Notes: generated from the sequence alone by a model not told the origin. DNA of 64,000 nt from an uncultured Eubacterium sp. (GCA_934351445.1 CAKRIZ010000001.1:124001-188000); one strand, 5' to 3'. Shown: positions 16,985-28,092, counted from the stretch's first letter. A program made the numbers and translations.

Positions 16985-19405
16985 CTAGGCACGCAGTGTA
17001 ACCTGTAACGTGCGTTCGAGATTCTTCAGGATCTTCTTGACAAATCCATCCATCATCTCACCTGTAAATTCTTCATCTGCCGGTGTAAATACAACAGAAA
17101 ACGCCATACTCTTCTTATCCGGTCCGAGCTGGATACCTTCATAGACATCGAACAATTCTACATCTGTGACATATTTGCAGGACTCTTTGATGCCGTTCTC
17201 GATCTGCGCACAGGTAATATCCTTATCTACAACAAATGCGAAATCACGCTTTTCTTCCGGGAACTTCGGCAACGGCCGGAATACCTGCGGCTTACCGTAC
17301 CACTGGCTGAGTTCACGCACATCCAGTTCCATCACAAATGCCTGCACACGCATATCCAGTTCATCCTGAATCTCATAAGATACCTTGCCCAGATATCCGA
17401 CACGGATTCCCTCGCAGAAGATCTCTGCCGTCTGATACGGATGCAGATACGGTTTCATGGCAACCTCATAGGTAAAGGTCACACCCAGTGTCTTTGCAAC
17501 CACTTCTGCCAATCCCTTTAACGTATAAAAAGACTCATTCTCCCCGAATACACCGACACACAATGTCTCGCGCTCATCCGGATATGCGGTGAGCGGCAGA
17601 TCCTTTGCAACGAAAATATTGCCAAGCTCAAAAATACGTCCCTCGAGAATACCTTTCTTCTGGTTTCTGGCGATCGCATGCATCATCTGCGGTGCCAATG
17701 TGGTACGCATCAGCGACAGATCAATGTTGATCGGGTTGATCAGCCTGATTGCATGGCGCTCCGGCGCATCCTCCGGCAGACGTAACAAATCCAGGTCAGA
17801 AGGTGAGAAGAAGGAATAATGGATTCCCTCGAAAGCACCTGCCGCGCAGAGCGCCTCCTTGATCTTCAGTTCAGACTTTTGCTTCAGGTTCAGTCCACCC
17901 AATGTCACCTGCGCAGTCGGCATAAAGGTCGGCGTCACATGGTCATAGCCGTACATACGGATCACTTCCTCTGCTACATCCGGATAAGAATCCATATCTT
18001 CACGGTATGCCGGAATCTGTAAAGTCAGCTCATCTCCGTTGATCTGCGGTGCAAAATTCAGGTCTGCCAGGATGCGCAGCATATCAGCTTCAGGCACATC
18101 AATACCGATCACACCATTGACCTTTTTCACACTGACCTTCATTTCCTTCGGCTCAATGGAATTGCCGGTATTTACTTCTACATGGGTCGCAGATACCTTT
18201 CCACAATCCAGTTCCTCGATCAAATGCAGTGCACGCTTCATCGCCATCACCGTCGTATACTCATAGACACCCTTGGCATACATCGCACTGGAATCGGATG
18301 CCTGTCCAAGCGCACGTGAACTCTTGCGGATATTGTCACGCATGAATTTGGCAGCCTCAAACATCACCTCATTCGTGCTGTCCAGGATCTCAGAATTCAG
18401 ACCACCCATGATACCGGCGAGTGCTACCGGACGTTCACCATCACAGATGACCAGATTCGACTCATTTAATGCAAACTCCTTCTCATCGAGTGTCGTGATC
18501 TTCTCACCATTCTGTGCACGTCTGACATTGATCGCATTGCCCTTTAAGAATGCTCCGTCAAATGCATGCATCGGCTGTCCGAGCTCTTTTAAAATATAGT
18601 TGGTAATATCTACGACATTGGAGATCGAACCGATGCCAACCAGTGCCAGTCTGCGGCGCATCCATGCCGGAGAAGGAGCGATATTAACATCATACACATA
18701 GTGCGCAATATAACGGGGACACAGATCCTGTGCTTCTACAGTGACGGTAAATCCTTCTCTCTGTACCTCAGTCTCGGTATAGTCCAGTGCCAGCTCCCTG
18801 CAGGGCTTATTTAAAACGGCAGCGACTTCACGCGCGATGCCGTAGATGCTCTGGCAGTCCGGTCGGTTGGCTGTGATCGCAATATCAAAGATCCAGTCAT
18901 CCATTCCCAGGATCGGCTTTACATCTGCGCCAATCTCTGCATCATCGGGTAACACGAGCAGACCATTGTAACCGGCTCCGGGATACAGATCCTCATTCAG
19001 TCCCAGTTCGGTTCCGGAGCAGAGCATACCAAATGACTCATATCCACGCAGCTTTCCCTTTTTAATCGTCATCACACCCTCGATGGTCACGTGATCTTTT
19101 GCAGTTGCATAAACGGTCGCGCCAACGAGTGCAAGCGGGAACTTCTTTCCTGCACATACATTGTCTGCGCCACAGCAGATCTGGAATGTGCCGTGTGCTC
19201 CGGCATTTACCTCACACAGGCTCAGATGCGTATCCGGGATTTGCTCACATTTCTCAACCAGGCCTACGACAACGCCGGAGATATCTTTTCCGACCTCGAT
19301 CAGTTCCTCTACTTCAAAACCACAGGAGAACAGCTTCTCCTCCAGTTCCTTGGGTGTTACATCTATATCTACATATTCTTTCAACCAGCTTAACGGTGCT
19401 AACAT
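16985..19405 (-). CDS. pheT: Phenylalanyl-tRNA synthetase beta subunit
   Basis: An 806-residue subunit of the (alpha-beta)2 enzyme charging tRNA-Phe. Visible parts are an N-terminal EMAP/tRNA-binding domain (~40-150), the B3/B4 editing region, B5 ([17 protein letters not shown]), a catalytic-like core, and a C-terminal anticodon-binding FDX-ACB domain ([19 protein letters not shown] to the end). Length is normal. AAAGGAGG precedes the start. Cotranscribed with pheS (36-base gap) under T-box control. Confidence 0.97.
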   Translation of the reverse strand: MLAPLSWLKEYVDIDVTPKELEEKLFSCGFEVEELIEVGKDISGVVVGLVEKCEQIPDTHLSLCEVNAGAHGTFQICCGADNVCAGKKFPLALVGATVYATAKDHVTIEGVMTIKKGKLRGYESFGMLCSGTELGLNEDLYPGAGYNGLLVLPDDAEIGADVKPILGMDDWIFDIAITANRPDCQSIYGIAREVAAVLNKPCRELALDYTETEVQREGFTVTVEAQDLCPRYIAHYVYDVNIAPSPAWMRRRLALVGIGSISNVVDITNYILKELGQPMHAFDGAFLKGNAINVRRAQNGEKITTLDEKEFALNESNLVICDGERPVALAGIMGGLNSEILDSTNEVMFEAAKFMRDNIRKSSRALGQASDSSAMYAKGVYEYTTVMAMKRALHLIEELDCGKVSATHVEVNTGNSIEPKEMKVSVKKVNGVIGIDVPEADMLRILADLNFAPQINGDELTLQIPAYREDMDSYPDVAEEVIRMYGYDHVTPTFMPTAQVTLGGLNLKQKSELKIKEALCAAGAFEGIHYSFFSPSDLDLLRLPEDAPERHAIRLINPINIDLSLMRTTLAPQMMHAIARNQKKGILEGRIFELGNIFVAKDLPLTAYPDERETLCVGVFGENESFYTLKGLAEVVAKTLGVTFTYEVAMKPYLHPYQTAEIFCEGIRVGYLGKVSYEIQDELDMRVQAFVMELDVRELSQWYGKPQVFRPLPKFPEEKRDFAFVVDKDITCAQIENGIKESCKYVTDVELFDVYEGIQLGPDKKSMAFSVVFTPADEEFTGEMMDGFVKKILKNLERTLQVTLRA

Positions 19406-19441
19406 GATTTGCCTCCTTTATTCTATATCCCAAAATCCGAA

Positions 19442-20464
19442 TTAATCATCGATCTGATCTAATACACGCAGATCAGACTCGAATAACAACTTGATATTAT
19501 TAATACCATACTTTAACATAGCGATCCGCTCAATACCGATACCAAATGCAAAACCACTATACTCATCCGTATCGATGCCGCAGCCCTCGAGCACCTTGCG
19601 ATTGACCACACCAGCACCGAGCACTTCAATCCATCCGGTTCCCTTACACAGTTTGCAGCCCTTGCCGCCGCACTGGAAGCAGCTCACATCGACCTCTACG
19701 GAAGGCTCCGTAAACGGGAAGTATGAAGGACGAAGTCTCGTCGTCACCTGTTTTCCAAAGATCTTTTTCACAAGTGCCTCCAACATGCCCTTCAGATCAC
19801 ACAATGTGATCCCCTTATCGACTACCAGACCTTCCATCTGTGTGAACATCGGTGAATGTGTCGCATCATCATCCGAACGGAATACTTTTCCGGGGGAAAT
19901 GATCTTGATCGGGGGCTTCTTGGCTTCCATGACATGGATCTGGCCTGCAGATGTCTGTGTACGCAGCAGATACTCCGGTGACAGATAAAATGTATCCTGC
20001 ATATCGCGTGCTGGATGATCCTGCGGTGTGTTTAATGCGGTAAAATTATAATAATCGGTCTCGATCTCAGTTCCTTCATATACCTCAAATCCCATGGATG
20101 CAAAAATGTCTGTCAGCTGATTGCGCACCTGTGTGATCGGATGCAGATTGCCCTTTACATTTTTGACAGCAGGCATTGTCACATCGATCTTTTCTGCCTC
20201 GTAACGACGTCGGAGTGCCTCTGCCTCCAGTTTTTTTGTACACTCATCAAGTACCGTCTCGATCGCTTCACGCGTCTCGTTTACCCACTGGCCGACCTTT
20301 GGACGATCCTCCGGCGGTACATCCTTCATACCTTTTAATACGGCCGTCAATTCACCTTTTTTTCCGAGAATGGCATTTCGCACTTCTCCTAACTTGTCCA
20401 GACCGTCTGAATTCTCAATCTCAGCGATTGCATGTTCTCTGATTTTCTGTAGTTTCTCTCTCAT
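19442..20464 (-). CDS. pheS: Phenylalanyl-tRNA synthetase alpha subunit
   Basis: A 340-residue class II synthetase subunit holding the active site: N-terminal coiled coil (residues 1-85), then the class II core with motif 2 around [12 protein letters not shown] and motif 3 [13 protein letters not shown]. It forms a heterotetramer with PheT. The start has GGAGAG. The leader upstream is a complete T-box riboswitch, so expression should rise when uncharged tRNA-Phe accumulates. Confidence 0.97.
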   Translation of the reverse strand: MREKLQKIREHAIAEIENSDGLDKLGEVRNAILGKKGELTAVLKGMKDVPPEDRPKVGQWVNETREAIETVLDECTKKLEAEALRRRYEAEKIDVTMPAVKNVKGNLHPITQVRNQLTDIFASMGFEVYEGTEIETDYYNFTALNTPQDHPARDMQDTFYLSPEYLLRTQTSAGQIHVMEAKKPPIKIISPGKVFRSDDDATHSPMFTQMEGLVVDKGITLCDLKGMLEALVKKIFGKQVTTRLRPSYFPFTEPSVEVDVSCFQCGGKGCKLCKGTGWIEVLGAGVVNRKVLEGCGIDTDEYSGFAFGIGIERIAMLKYGINNIKLLFESDLRVLDQIDD

Positions 20465-20489
20465 GATCGTTCTCTCCTTTTTTAGTCAT

Positions 20490-20807
20490 AAAAAACGCCC
20501 CGGGATCATCCATCTATTATCATAGACATCAATCCTGGGACGAAATCATTCCGCGGTACCACCCATCTTCCCGTTTACATCCATCCGGAAGTACGGGCTC
20601 TCTGATACACGTAACGTGTGCCACGTCACAGGCTACTGTCTCGCTGCTGTATCCTATCTATTTCCAGCCTGATTCACCTGTGCTGCTCCGGCGTGAAATT
20701 TCACCAGTTATACGTGTTCTGAAAGAAGCTCTCAGCCATCAGCTTCTTCTCTCTGTCAGTCGTGTATGCGGCTACTTTGCGCCATCTATGCATTTTTCTC
20801 AATATTC
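20490..20807 (-). promoter_or_regulatory. T-box leader (Phe) of pheST
   Basis: On the minus strand the leader contains the T-box sequence GGTGGTACCGCGG (20551-20563), which pairs with the acceptor end of uncharged tRNA, and a terminator hairpin with a T-run (20490-20542) just before pheS. A UUC triplet in GAAATTTCACG (near 20700) is a sensible Phe specifier. Binding of uncharged tRNA-Phe would favour antitermination. Confidence 0.93.
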
Positions 20808-20813
20808 TTTTTC

Positions 20814-20842
20814 ATCTTAGCACAGCTCATCTAAAACTGCAA
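20814..20842 (-). promoter_or_regulatory. Promoter of the T-box-pheST-queA unit
   Basis: TTGCAG (20837-20842), 17 bases, TAAGAT (20814-20819) on the minus strand. The -35 box begins nine bases after the sensor kinase stop codon. Confidence 0.7.
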
Positions 20843-20850
20843 GTCTATTT

Positions 20851-23019
20851 TCAAAGCAATTCCGGGGGCTCATTTCCGGTCTCCGCACGGTGTGGATTAC
20901 TGCCCAGACGGAAAGCCAGCGATACGGTAATCTCCGTACCGACTCCTTTTTCACTCTTGACAGAGATCGTTCCTCCCATCATGTCAATTATATATTTTGT
21001 GATCGACATACCAAGTCCTGTACCCGGTATACCGCTCACGGTCGAATTTTCTTCACGTGCAAACGGCTCGAACATATGATCAATAAATTCAGGAGATATA
21101 CCGATTCCATTATCTGTGACGACAAAATCAAAATATGCCTGACCATCCGGTGCACCGGTTTTTTGAATCATACGGATACCGACTGTTCCTCCCGGCTCGG
21201 TGAATTTAACCGCATTGCTCATGCAGTTAAGCAATATCTGGCTCAGCCGCAGCTTGTCACAGATGATATTTTCATCCACGACATCGACCGCATCGATGAA
21301 GAAATCCAAACGTTTCGAACGCACATCCGTCTGTAGGATATTGCTCAAATCATGCATGATAGTAGGCAGATGACATTCATTTTCCTTGATCTTCATCTGT
21401 CCACTCTCAATCCGATTCATGTCCAGCATATCATTGATCAGACTGAGCAGATGGTCGCTCGACGTCATGATCTTGCCCAGATAGTCCCTCACCTGTTCCT
21501 TATTATCAATATGTGTGAGCGCCAGTGACGTAAAACCGATGATCGCATTCATCGGTGTACAGATATCATGCGACATATTGTTCAGGAAATTCGTCTTTGC
21601 CTCATTTGCATGCTGAGCCACCTCAAGCGCATCTGCCAGTTCCTTTTTAAGCCGTTTTGCCTCTACCGCCTGTGCCCTCAGATTTCTCGACCGAAGAACA
21701 AAGAACACGATGACCAGCACAAACAACAACACAGCCAGTGTGACCACCACGGAGATATGCCCTGCAATCCAGTCTGTGATCGAGTATTGGTACACATCAT
21801 CCGCATATTTATAAGAACAATTCAGTGCATAATCATTGTCGAGCAGTTCCAGACCATAATTGAGCAGCCCCAGCAAAACTGAGTCACCGGATAACACTGC
21901 AAAGCAGCGGTCATCCGACCGCATCATCTGCCTCGTCATCATCTCCTTGTAGTCACTGTTGCGGAGTACCCTGTTGGTACGCAGTGAATTGATGATGGTT
22001 GAGCCTGCCCTGCCCTCTATGACGGCCTTCAGACACTGGTCGACGGATTCACAGGATACGATCTTCGCATCCGGGTATTCCGTGATCGTATAATAGTACT
22101 GCATCATATTGTTTTTATTGACCGCAATAGCAGCTACCGTATCATCATCATAGCCGTCTGTATAGACCAGATTCATTCCTGACGAGACCACCGATGTCGA
22201 CAGCATAATCCCATTCTGTTCCGCATACCACATGGCTCCACTCGCCGGAAATACAAGATCCGTCTGTCCGCCGCGCAGCCCTGCAATCATCATCTGATAA
22301 TCCCTGTATCCGGTATAACGAACCTCAATCTGATCCGATATGCCCAGCCGCTGCAACAGCTCTGTCATCACATCGCGCATGATGCCGGTCGCCTCATGCG
22401 CATCATTTGTACCACTGTATGGGAAATAATCCTCCATATAACCGACACGCAGCACCTGATGCGAAGCAAGCCATTCGGTCTCCGCTGCCGTGAGCGGACG
22501 CCGGATCTTCTGATTCAATCCATACTTTTCACTCAGCTTCTGATAATAATCCGGCTGATAGGTGTTGATCTGCGTCTGTGCATACTGCAGTTCTTCTTTC
22601 AGATCCGGGCGGTTTTTCACCGTACAGAAATAATAGATCCCACGCGTATCCTTGCCCAGTGCGATATCCGAATAATCAATCCGGGCTGCCAGATCTGACT
22701 GATAAGTCACCCCTGCCAGCAGATCGATCGTTCCTGCCTGCAGCTGTTCGATTAATTCCTCATAAGAACCATAGACATACACATATTTCCATCCGGTGTA
22801 AGATGCGACCTTTTGCATGCACTCATAGCCGTATCCGGTCTTTATCTCATCATCAGAAGCTCCCTCTAAAAAGCCCTCTGCTTCGTAATAACCGACCCTC
22901 ACCGTCTTCTGTTCTTTGGCTGCTGCCGGAGTCACCTGCCACAATGTACTGACCATGCAGATCAAAAGCAGCCACAATCCGACACCTCTTTTTCTCTTTC
23001 GCAATAACATACCCTCCAT
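20851..23019 (-). CDS. BvgS/EvgS-like sensor histidine kinase
   Basis: A 722-residue kinase: signal peptide or TM (residues ~12-32), two tandem periplasmic-binding-like (SBP_bac_3) domains (~38-200 and ~200-410; VRVGYYEAEG and LRVGYMEDYF start each), a TM helix (~425-447), then HisKA with the H-box SHDICTPMNA and a HATPase with N box SQILLNCMSNAVKF, DNGIGI and GTGLGMSI. It should sense a small solute. Unlike classical BvgS it has no receiver or HPt, and no response regulator gene is adjacent. Start uncertain (ATG 23019, ATG 23010 or TTG 23004). Confidence 0.88.
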   Translation of the reverse strand: MEGMLLRKRKRGVGLWLLLICMVSTLWQVTPAAAKEQKTVRVGYYEAEGFLEGASDDEIKTGYGYECMQKVASYTGWKYVYVYGSYEELIEQLQAGTIDLLAGVTYQSDLAARIDYSDIALGKDTRGIYYFCTVKNRPDLKEELQYAQTQINTYQPDYYQKLSEKYGLNQKIRRPLTAAETEWLASHQVLRVGYMEDYFPYSGTNDAHEATGIMRDVMTELLQRLGISDQIEVRYTGYRDYQMMIAGLRGGQTDLVFPASGAMWYAEQNGIMLSTSVVSSGMNLVYTDGYDDDTVAAIAVNKNNMMQYYYTITEYPDAKIVSCESVDQCLKAVIEGRAGSTIINSLRTNRVLRNSDYKEMMTRQMMRSDDRCFAVLSGDSVLLGLLNYGLELLDNDYALNCSYKYADDVYQYSITDWIAGHISVVVTLAVLLFVLVIVFFVLRSRNLRAQAVEAKRLKKELADALEVAQHANEAKTNFLNNMSHDICTPMNAIIGFTSLALTHIDNKEQVRDYLGKIMTSSDHLLSLINDMLDMNRIESGQMKIKENECHLPTIMHDLSNILQTDVRSKRLDFFIDAVDVVDENIICDKLRLSQILLNCMSNAVKFTEPGGTVGIRMIQKTGAPDGQAYFDFVVTDNGIGISPEFIDHMFEPFAREENSTVSGIPGTGLGMSITKYIIDMMGGTISVKSEKGVGTEITVSLAFRLGSNPHRAETGNEPPELL

Positions 23020-23087
23020 ACACTACACCCGATTTTCTGATTCTGTTAATGATTCATCCGCAGATGCTATGATCCGACACCATGCAG

Positions 23088-23948
23088 CTAATTTTTTGCG
23101 TGCTTCCTTTTACGTCCCAGATACATAAATATCCGCTCCCCATACAGATGGTTGACTTCTGCCCCCACCATGAGAATATACATACAGATATACAGCCAGA
23201 ACATGATCAGTACAATGGTTGTCAGGCTGCCATAGCTCGAAAAGCCATGAAAATACTCTACATATATGGATATACCAAACGAAAATACATACCACGCCAC
23301 TGCGCAGATAAATGCACCCGGGAGCTGACGGACATAAGTGATACGCGAACCGCCTGCGCCTCTGCGGTTCGGAAACGCCCAGTAAAACAGTGCAAAAATA
23401 AAGGTCAGCCCTCCGATACCGATCAGGCTCTTCAACCGGAGCAACACACTCGTAAGATCCGCAATCGCCGGCACATACTGCACCAGCCAGCGCTGCAATG
23501 TCCTGCCAAACACGAACAACACCAGCATCAGTATGATCGAAAAGATCATAACAAAGGTATAGATCACTGCCCAGAAACGAAGTACCAGCCAGTTGCGCGT
23601 CTCCTGTAAGTCATACATCCGATTCAATCCGTCTGTCAGATACTGAATGCCTTTTCCCGCAGACCAGATCGCAACGATCGCCGAGATCGATATCAGCCCG
23701 ACCGATGTCTCATACGTTTCCCGGATGATGCTGACCAGAAAAGCCGCAATATAATCCGGCAATAATAATGACACACCTTTCGTCAGAAAATCCAGCGAAA
23801 CCGGTGTATATTTGAGCATCGCGCCAAAAAAAAGCATAAACGGAATCAGTGATAACAACGTAAAATAGGCTGACTGCGCCGCATACGCAGTCACATCATC
23901 CTCCTTGCATGCCCCCATAAATTCCTGTACTTCCCTGATTATCTTCAT
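23088..23948 (-). CDS. YihY/BrkB family inner-membrane protein
   Basis: A 286-residue polytopic protein with about six transmembrane helices. Family marks include the N-terminal AAQSAYFTLLSLIPFMLFF segment and the central GLNRMYDLQETRNW motif. The family was once called RNase BN but that activity belongs to another protein; its role is unknown. GCGAGGA precedes the start. Gene order between a sensor kinase and a SpoIID-like gene gives no clear hint. Confidence 0.88.
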   Translation of the reverse strand: MKIIREVQEFMGACKEDDVTAYAAQSAYFTLLSLIPFMLFFGAMLKYTPVSLDFLTKGVSLLLPDYIAAFLVSIIRETYETSVGLISISAIVAIWSAGKGIQYLTDGLNRMYDLQETRNWLVLRFWAVIYTFVMIFSIILMLVLFVFGRTLQRWLVQYVPAIADLTSVLLRLKSLIGIGGLTFIFALFYWAFPNRRGAGGSRITYVRQLPGAFICAVAWYVFSFGISIYVEYFHGFSSYGSLTTIVLIMFWLYICMYILMVGAEVNHLYGERIFMYLGRKRKHAKN

Positions 23949-24064
23949 GTAGTATCCTCGCGTTTTATTTGATTTTCCAATCTGATTTTCCTATCTGATT
24001 TTTCTGTCTGCTATTTTCTATCTGCCTTCTTCTATATTGCTTTCTTCTATTATATAGATTCGTT

Positions 24065-25693
24065 TTATGTATATAACTGGTACAACTGCGTACCCGGATA
24101 ATAGGTCTGCAGTATCTGCTCCATCGTCATTCCGTCCTGTGCACAGCCGTTTGCCCCATACTGGCTCATACCGATACCGTGGCCCAGTCCTCCGCCGAAC
24201 AGAACGATCCCATCCTCGACCGGCTGCACATAAAAATAGACACTCGGCAGCAGTTCCGTGACCGGAAGTTCTGCTCCGTCCTTATCACGCAGGTCACACA
24301 TCCACCTGCCCAGTTGTTCTCGAATCTCATGCTCATTGGCAATTTCCCGCTCTCCCTGATCCGTACAGATACGCAGCCTGGTCACTGCGCCTGAGGAATT
24401 CCGTTCCAGAACCTCTACCCGCAGCTCCTCCTCATCCGGTTTCAATACCGCTTTCCACCTGTAATAGCTGCTCCCATAATCATAATCTGACTGGATCTGT
24501 TCACCGATATAGACGCGGAATGCTTCTTCCTCCGATAGATCCACTACCGACTGGTCTGCATTGCCCCGAACCGGCTGCAGATAGTCGAGCTGCGGCATTC
24601 CCCACAGTTCCCTTCCACTCGTCATTCCTGTCGAAGTAGAAAAAAAGTAGGTCTCAGCAGGCAGATCATCCTTTGCCAGTATCTGTCCATATACTGCACG
24701 TACAGCGTCCACCACACGCATATCCGGTGCCGTCCGGTTATATACCTGATACCGGACAGAATCATCCACATCGGCCCCATACTGCGGATAATTATCCTGC
24801 ATCAGCTGCATCGCAATATAGGTTCTGGCACAGACAGCCTGTGCCTTGAGTGCCTCCTCCTCAAAATAAGCCGGCATCTCACTCTGCACCACACTACACA
24901 GATAGTCCTCAATCGGAACGATATTTACAACCGCATAGCCTCCCGCATAGCGTGTGATCCTCAGATCGCCATGATACCCGAGCGTCCTGCGTGAACCATC
25001 CTTGTTGGCCAGATAGACCTGCCCATCCTCAGACGAGATCACTGCTGATTCTCCGGTCTGCAGATGAAGCTGGCCTGTTCCGGTCACCTTGTGCTTCTTT
25101 TTCTGTCTGATCTGCCCATGAAATGTCACCGTATAAGGTGCATTGGCTGATGCATATACATGCTTTCCCACACATGCACCATCCTGAAGCAGCAATACAC
25201 GGATCTTCGTCGATGCATTCACATCTGGCATATGTACATCTGTCCCACTCTGAATATCAGCCGCCGCAGACTGCACCGGATCATAAGAATCATATACCGC
25301 AGTCTCAAACAGCTCCGCCACCTGTGCCGAAGTCCGGGCGAGCTGCGTGGAGGACAATGGTTTATCCTGATCTGCTTTCCAGTCCAATAACTGTTGCAGA
25401 TCAGCCGCATCCCACACGTTCAGATATTCCAGAAAATTCTGATACCTGCCATAAGTACACGGTTCATCCAACTGTCTGGCCGCCTCGGTCACAGCCTGCG
25501 GCTGATGTAAAAATGCATATGCATCCTCCACCTGCGCCACCGTCACGGTATCACCACCATCACGGCTCTCCGCCGACGCATGGTTGCTGATAAAAAATAT
25601 GGCTACAATCAGCAACGCACAGACTCCACACAGACTCGCCAGGACAACTTGATTTTTGTATTGATTATGGACAGGCATCCGGTTATTTCTCAT
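24065..25693 (-). CDS. SpoIID/LytB-domain protein
   Basis: A ~540-residue protein with one N-terminal TM anchor (~20-40), a long middle region, and a C-terminal SpoIID domain (~240-540) including EDYLCSVVQSEMPAYF, ALKAQAVCARTY and the terminal GLGHGIGMSQYGANG. SpoIID proteins are lytic transglycosylases acting on peptidoglycan stripped of peptides, in engulfment or wall remodelling. It is longer than B. subtilis SpoIID (~340) because of the N-terminal extension. Start uncertain: ATG 25693 or TTG 25705, both with weak ribosome binding sites. Confidence 0.85.
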   Translation of the reverse strand: MRNNRMPVHNQYKNQVVLASLCGVCALLIVAIFFISNHASAESRDGGDTVTVAQVEDAYAFLHQPQAVTEAARQLDEPCTYGRYQNFLEYLNVWDAADLQQLLDWKADQDKPLSSTQLARTSAQVAELFETAVYDSYDPVQSAAADIQSGTDVHMPDVNASTKIRVLLLQDGACVGKHVYASANAPYTVTFHGQIRQKKKHKVTGTGQLHLQTGESAVISSEDGQVYLANKDGSRRTLGYHGDLRITRYAGGYAVVNIVPIEDYLCSVVQSEMPAYFEEEALKAQAVCARTYIAMQLMQDNYPQYGADVDDSVRYQVYNRTAPDMRVVDAVRAVYGQILAKDDLPAETYFFSTSTGMTSGRELWGMPQLDYLQPVRGNADQSVVDLSEEEAFRVYIGEQIQSDYDYGSSYYRWKAVLKPDEEELRVEVLERNSSGAVTRLRICTDQGEREIANEHEIREQLGRWMCDLRDKDGAELPVTELLPSVYFYVQPVEDGIVLFGGGLGHGIGMSQYGANGCAQDGMTMEQILQTYYPGTQLYQLYT

Positions 25694-25734
25694 GAGATCG
25701 ATCAACTTTCTGATATTTAATATTTATATAACTA

Positions 25735-25767
25735 GAAAAAGAAGCTGCAGTTTTTATCTGCAGCTTC
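25735..25767 (-). terminator. Strong terminator downstream of the probable 6S RNA
   Basis: GAAGCTGCAG and CTGCAGCTTC form a perfect 10-base stem with a 7-base loop and a T5 run on the minus strand. No protein gene lies upstream of it before pckA, so it ends the RNA transcript or pckA read-through. Confidence 0.85.
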
Positions 25768-25899
25768 TTATCACGGCAATAGATCTGCGCATAGCATGAA
25801 ATCTATTGTATAAGCCTTTGTATTTCACAGAAAAAATCTGTTTCTCATTTGTTCCTTCAAGTATCATCTTTTGTAAAAACCCGAAATGCCGTTTCTTGT

Positions 25900-26095
25900 A
25901 TTTTGACTCCTAGCGCGCTTGCTAGGTGGGTAACCGCAGCCTTGCTTCTGCCTTCCTCTGATCCGTAGATAAGGCATGACATCCACAAGTTCATATAGGA
26001 ATCCCGTTTAAAGTAAATGTAGGTTCAAAATAACAAGAGTTGTCGTACATCTCAGGCGTTACATGCATGTTGCTATCGTTTCATCAATAGTGTCT
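25900..26095 (-). ncRNA. ssrS: Probable 6S RNA
   Basis: No protein frame fits this 400-base gap, yet a consensus promoter drives it. The RNA shows segments I associate with Firmicutes 6S RNA: CCTGAGATGTACG near the 5' side, then GTGGATGTCATGCC and GCGGTTACCCACC on the 3' side, with long self-complementarity that would give the open promoter-like bubble. 6S RNA binds sigma-A RNA polymerase in stationary phase. The 3' end is uncertain: a CCTAGC/GCTAGG hairpin near 25910-25930 or the terminator at 25735. Recognition is from memory, not a covariance search. Confidence 0.6.
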
Positions 26096-26101
26096 GACAA
26101 A

Positions 26102-26130
26102 ATTATAACTTAATACCTGGTAATTCGCAA
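26102..26130 (-). promoter_or_regulatory. Promoter of the probable 6S RNA
   Basis: TTGCGA (26125-26130), 17 bases, TATAAT (26102-26107) on the minus strand, giving a start near 26095, ~70 bases after the pckA stop. Confidence 0.75.
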
Positions 26131-26166
26131 TGGAAAAACTTCACATCTGCAAATATTTTTTATCAA

Positions 26167-27771
26167 TTACTTCTGAGGACCAGCGGAAACGAGTGCCTTA
26201 CCTGCATCATTACCCTCATACTTTGCAAAGTTCTTAACGAAACGATCTGCCAGATCGTTTGCCTTGGTCTCCCACTCAGAAGCATCTGCATAAGTGTCAC
26301 GGGGATCAAGAATACCTGTATCTACACCGTTTAACTCGGTAGGGATCTCGAAGTTGAAGATCGGAAGCGTCTTGGTCGGAGCGTTCTTGATATCACCGTT
26401 TAAGATAGCATCGATGATTCCACGAGTATCCTTGATAGAGATACGCTTGCCGGTTCCGTTCCATCCGGTATTTACAAGATAAGCCTTTGCTCCGCTCTTC
26501 TCCATCTTCTTAACAAGCTCCTCTGCATACTTGGTCGGATGCAGCTCTAAGAATGCCTGACCGAAGCAAGCTGAGAAAGTAGGTGTAGGCTCGGTGATTC
26601 CGCGCTCTGTACCTGCAAGCTTTGCTGTAAATCCTGACAGGAAGTAGTACTGTGTCTGCTCAGGAGTCAGAATAGATACCGGAGGAAGCACTCCAAATGC
26701 ATCTGCTGACAGGAAGATCACGTTCTTTGCTGCCGGAGCAGAAGAAATGGGACGTACAATATTCTCAATGTGGTTGATCGGGTAAGATACACGTGTATTC
26801 TCTGTCACGCTCTTATCATCAAAGTCGATCTTGCCGTCTGCATCTACGGTAACGTTCTCTAACAGAGCGTCGCGTCTGATTGCATTGTAGATATCAGGCT
26901 CAGACTCCTTGTCCAGATTGATAACCTTTGCGTAGCAGCCTCCCTCGAAGTTGAATACGCCGTTGTCATCCCAGCCGTGCTCATCATCACCGATCAGAAG
27001 ACGCTTGGGATCGGTAGACAGTGTAGTCTTACCTGTTCCTGACAGACCAAAGAATACTGCTGTATTCTCGCCGTTTAAGTCAGTGTTTGCTGAGCAGTGC
27101 ATAGATGCAATACCCTTTAACGGCAGATAGTAGTTCATCATAGAGAACATACCCTTCTTCATCTCTCCGCCATACCAGGTGTTGATGATTACCTGCTCCT
27201 TGCTGGTAATATTGAAAGCAACACAAGTCTCAGAATTCAGGCCTAACTCTGCGTAATTCTCTACCTTAGCCTTGGATGCGTTGTATACAACGAAATCCGG
27301 CTCGAAGTTCTCTAACTCCTCAGCAGTAGGAGCGATGAACATATTTGTTACGAAATGAGCCTGCCAAGCTACTTCTACAATGAAACGGATAGCCATACGT
27401 GTATCCTTGTTTGCTCCGCAGAATGCATCTACAACGAACAGTCTCTTGTTGCACAGTTCCTTCTTGGCAAGCTCCTTAACAACTGACCATGTCTCCTCTG
27501 CCATCGGATGGTTGTCGTTCTTGTACTCGTCAGAAGTCCACCATACAGTGTTCTTAGAGTTCTCATCCATAACGATATATTTGTCTTTGGGTGAACGTCC
27601 GGTGTAAATACCAGTCATTACATTCACTGCACCAAGCTCGGTCTCCTGACCTACTTCATATCCTTCAAGTCCTGCTTTTGTCTCCTCCTCGAATAACATC
27701 TCATAGGAAGGGTTGTGCACGATCTCCGTTGTTCCGGTGATGCCATACTTTGTTAAATCAATTGCTGCCAT
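26167..27771 (-). CDS. pckA: Phosphoenolpyruvate carboxykinase (ATP)
   Basis: A 534-residue enzyme interconverting oxaloacetate and PEP with ATP/ADP. The P-loop [11 protein letters not shown] and metal-binding GDDEHGWDD are present, together with the substrate segment [11 protein letters not shown]. In fermentative gut Clostridia it often runs towards oxaloacetate formation. Length is normal. AGAGAGG precedes the start. Divergent from citrate synthase, with a shared 320-base regulatory gap rich in TTTGTAT/ATACAAA repeats. Confidence 0.97.
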   Translation of the reverse strand: MAAIDLTKYGITGTTEIVHNPSYEMLFEEETKAGLEGYEVGQETELGAVNVMTGIYTGRSPKDKYIVMDENSKNTVWWTSDEYKNDNHPMAEETWSVVKELAKKELCNKRLFVVDAFCGANKDTRMAIRFIVEVAWQAHFVTNMFIAPTAEELENFEPDFVVYNASKAKVENYAELGLNSETCVAFNITSKEQVIINTWYGGEMKKGMFSMMNYYLPLKGIASMHCSANTDLNGENTAVFFGLSGTGKTTLSTDPKRLLIGDDEHGWDDNGVFNFEGGCYAKVINLDKESEPDIYNAIRRDALLENVTVDADGKIDFDDKSVTENTRVSYPINHIENIVRPISSAPAAKNVIFLSADAFGVLPPVSILTPEQTQYYFLSGFTAKLAGTERGITEPTPTFSACFGQAFLELHPTKYAEELVKKMEKSGAKAYLVNTGWNGTGKRISIKDTRGIIDAILNGDIKNAPTKTLPIFNFEIPTELNGVDTGILDPRDTYADASEWETKANDLADRFVKNFAKYEGNDAGKALVSAGPQK

Positions 27772-28092
27772 CTTGTGTTTACCTCTCTCTTTCTTATTTT
27801 TTCTTTAAATAATTTATTATAATTTTTAAAGATATCCTAATCTTGCAGAACTGTCTTCTGCTCAATCGTGATTATTTTAACATTCTTTTTCCTATCCGTA
27901 AAGTAGTTATTTCACTGACCTCAAAAAAATTTGTATGACAGTTTTGTAGCATCCACAGAGCCGCTGTTATACAAATTGTTAAAATTTTATTAATTTTCAG
28001 ATTTTTGTATTTTTTTTCATACAAACTATGGTATGATAGATACTCAAAGGCAATTTTTAAAAAATTATACAGGGAAAAGGAGGCGTATCTAT
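27772..28092. promoter_or_regulatory. Shared pckA/citrate synthase control region with inverted repeats
   Basis: Minus-strand promoter for pckA: TTTACG, 17 bases, TAAAAT (about 27877-27905). Plus-strand extended -10 TGGTATGAT (28029-28037) for citrate synthase. Between them are four related half-sites: AATTTGTATGACAG (27928-27941) opposite CTGTTATACAAATT (27964-27977), one mismatch in 14, and TTTGTAT (28004-28010) opposite ATACAAA (28019-28025). They may bind a common regulator. Confidence 0.5.

Noticed and set aside
25123-25590. 155-codon plus-strand frame opposite the SpoIID-like gene
   Set aside because: His/Pro/Ser-rich shadow of a strong minus-strand gene, with no start signal.
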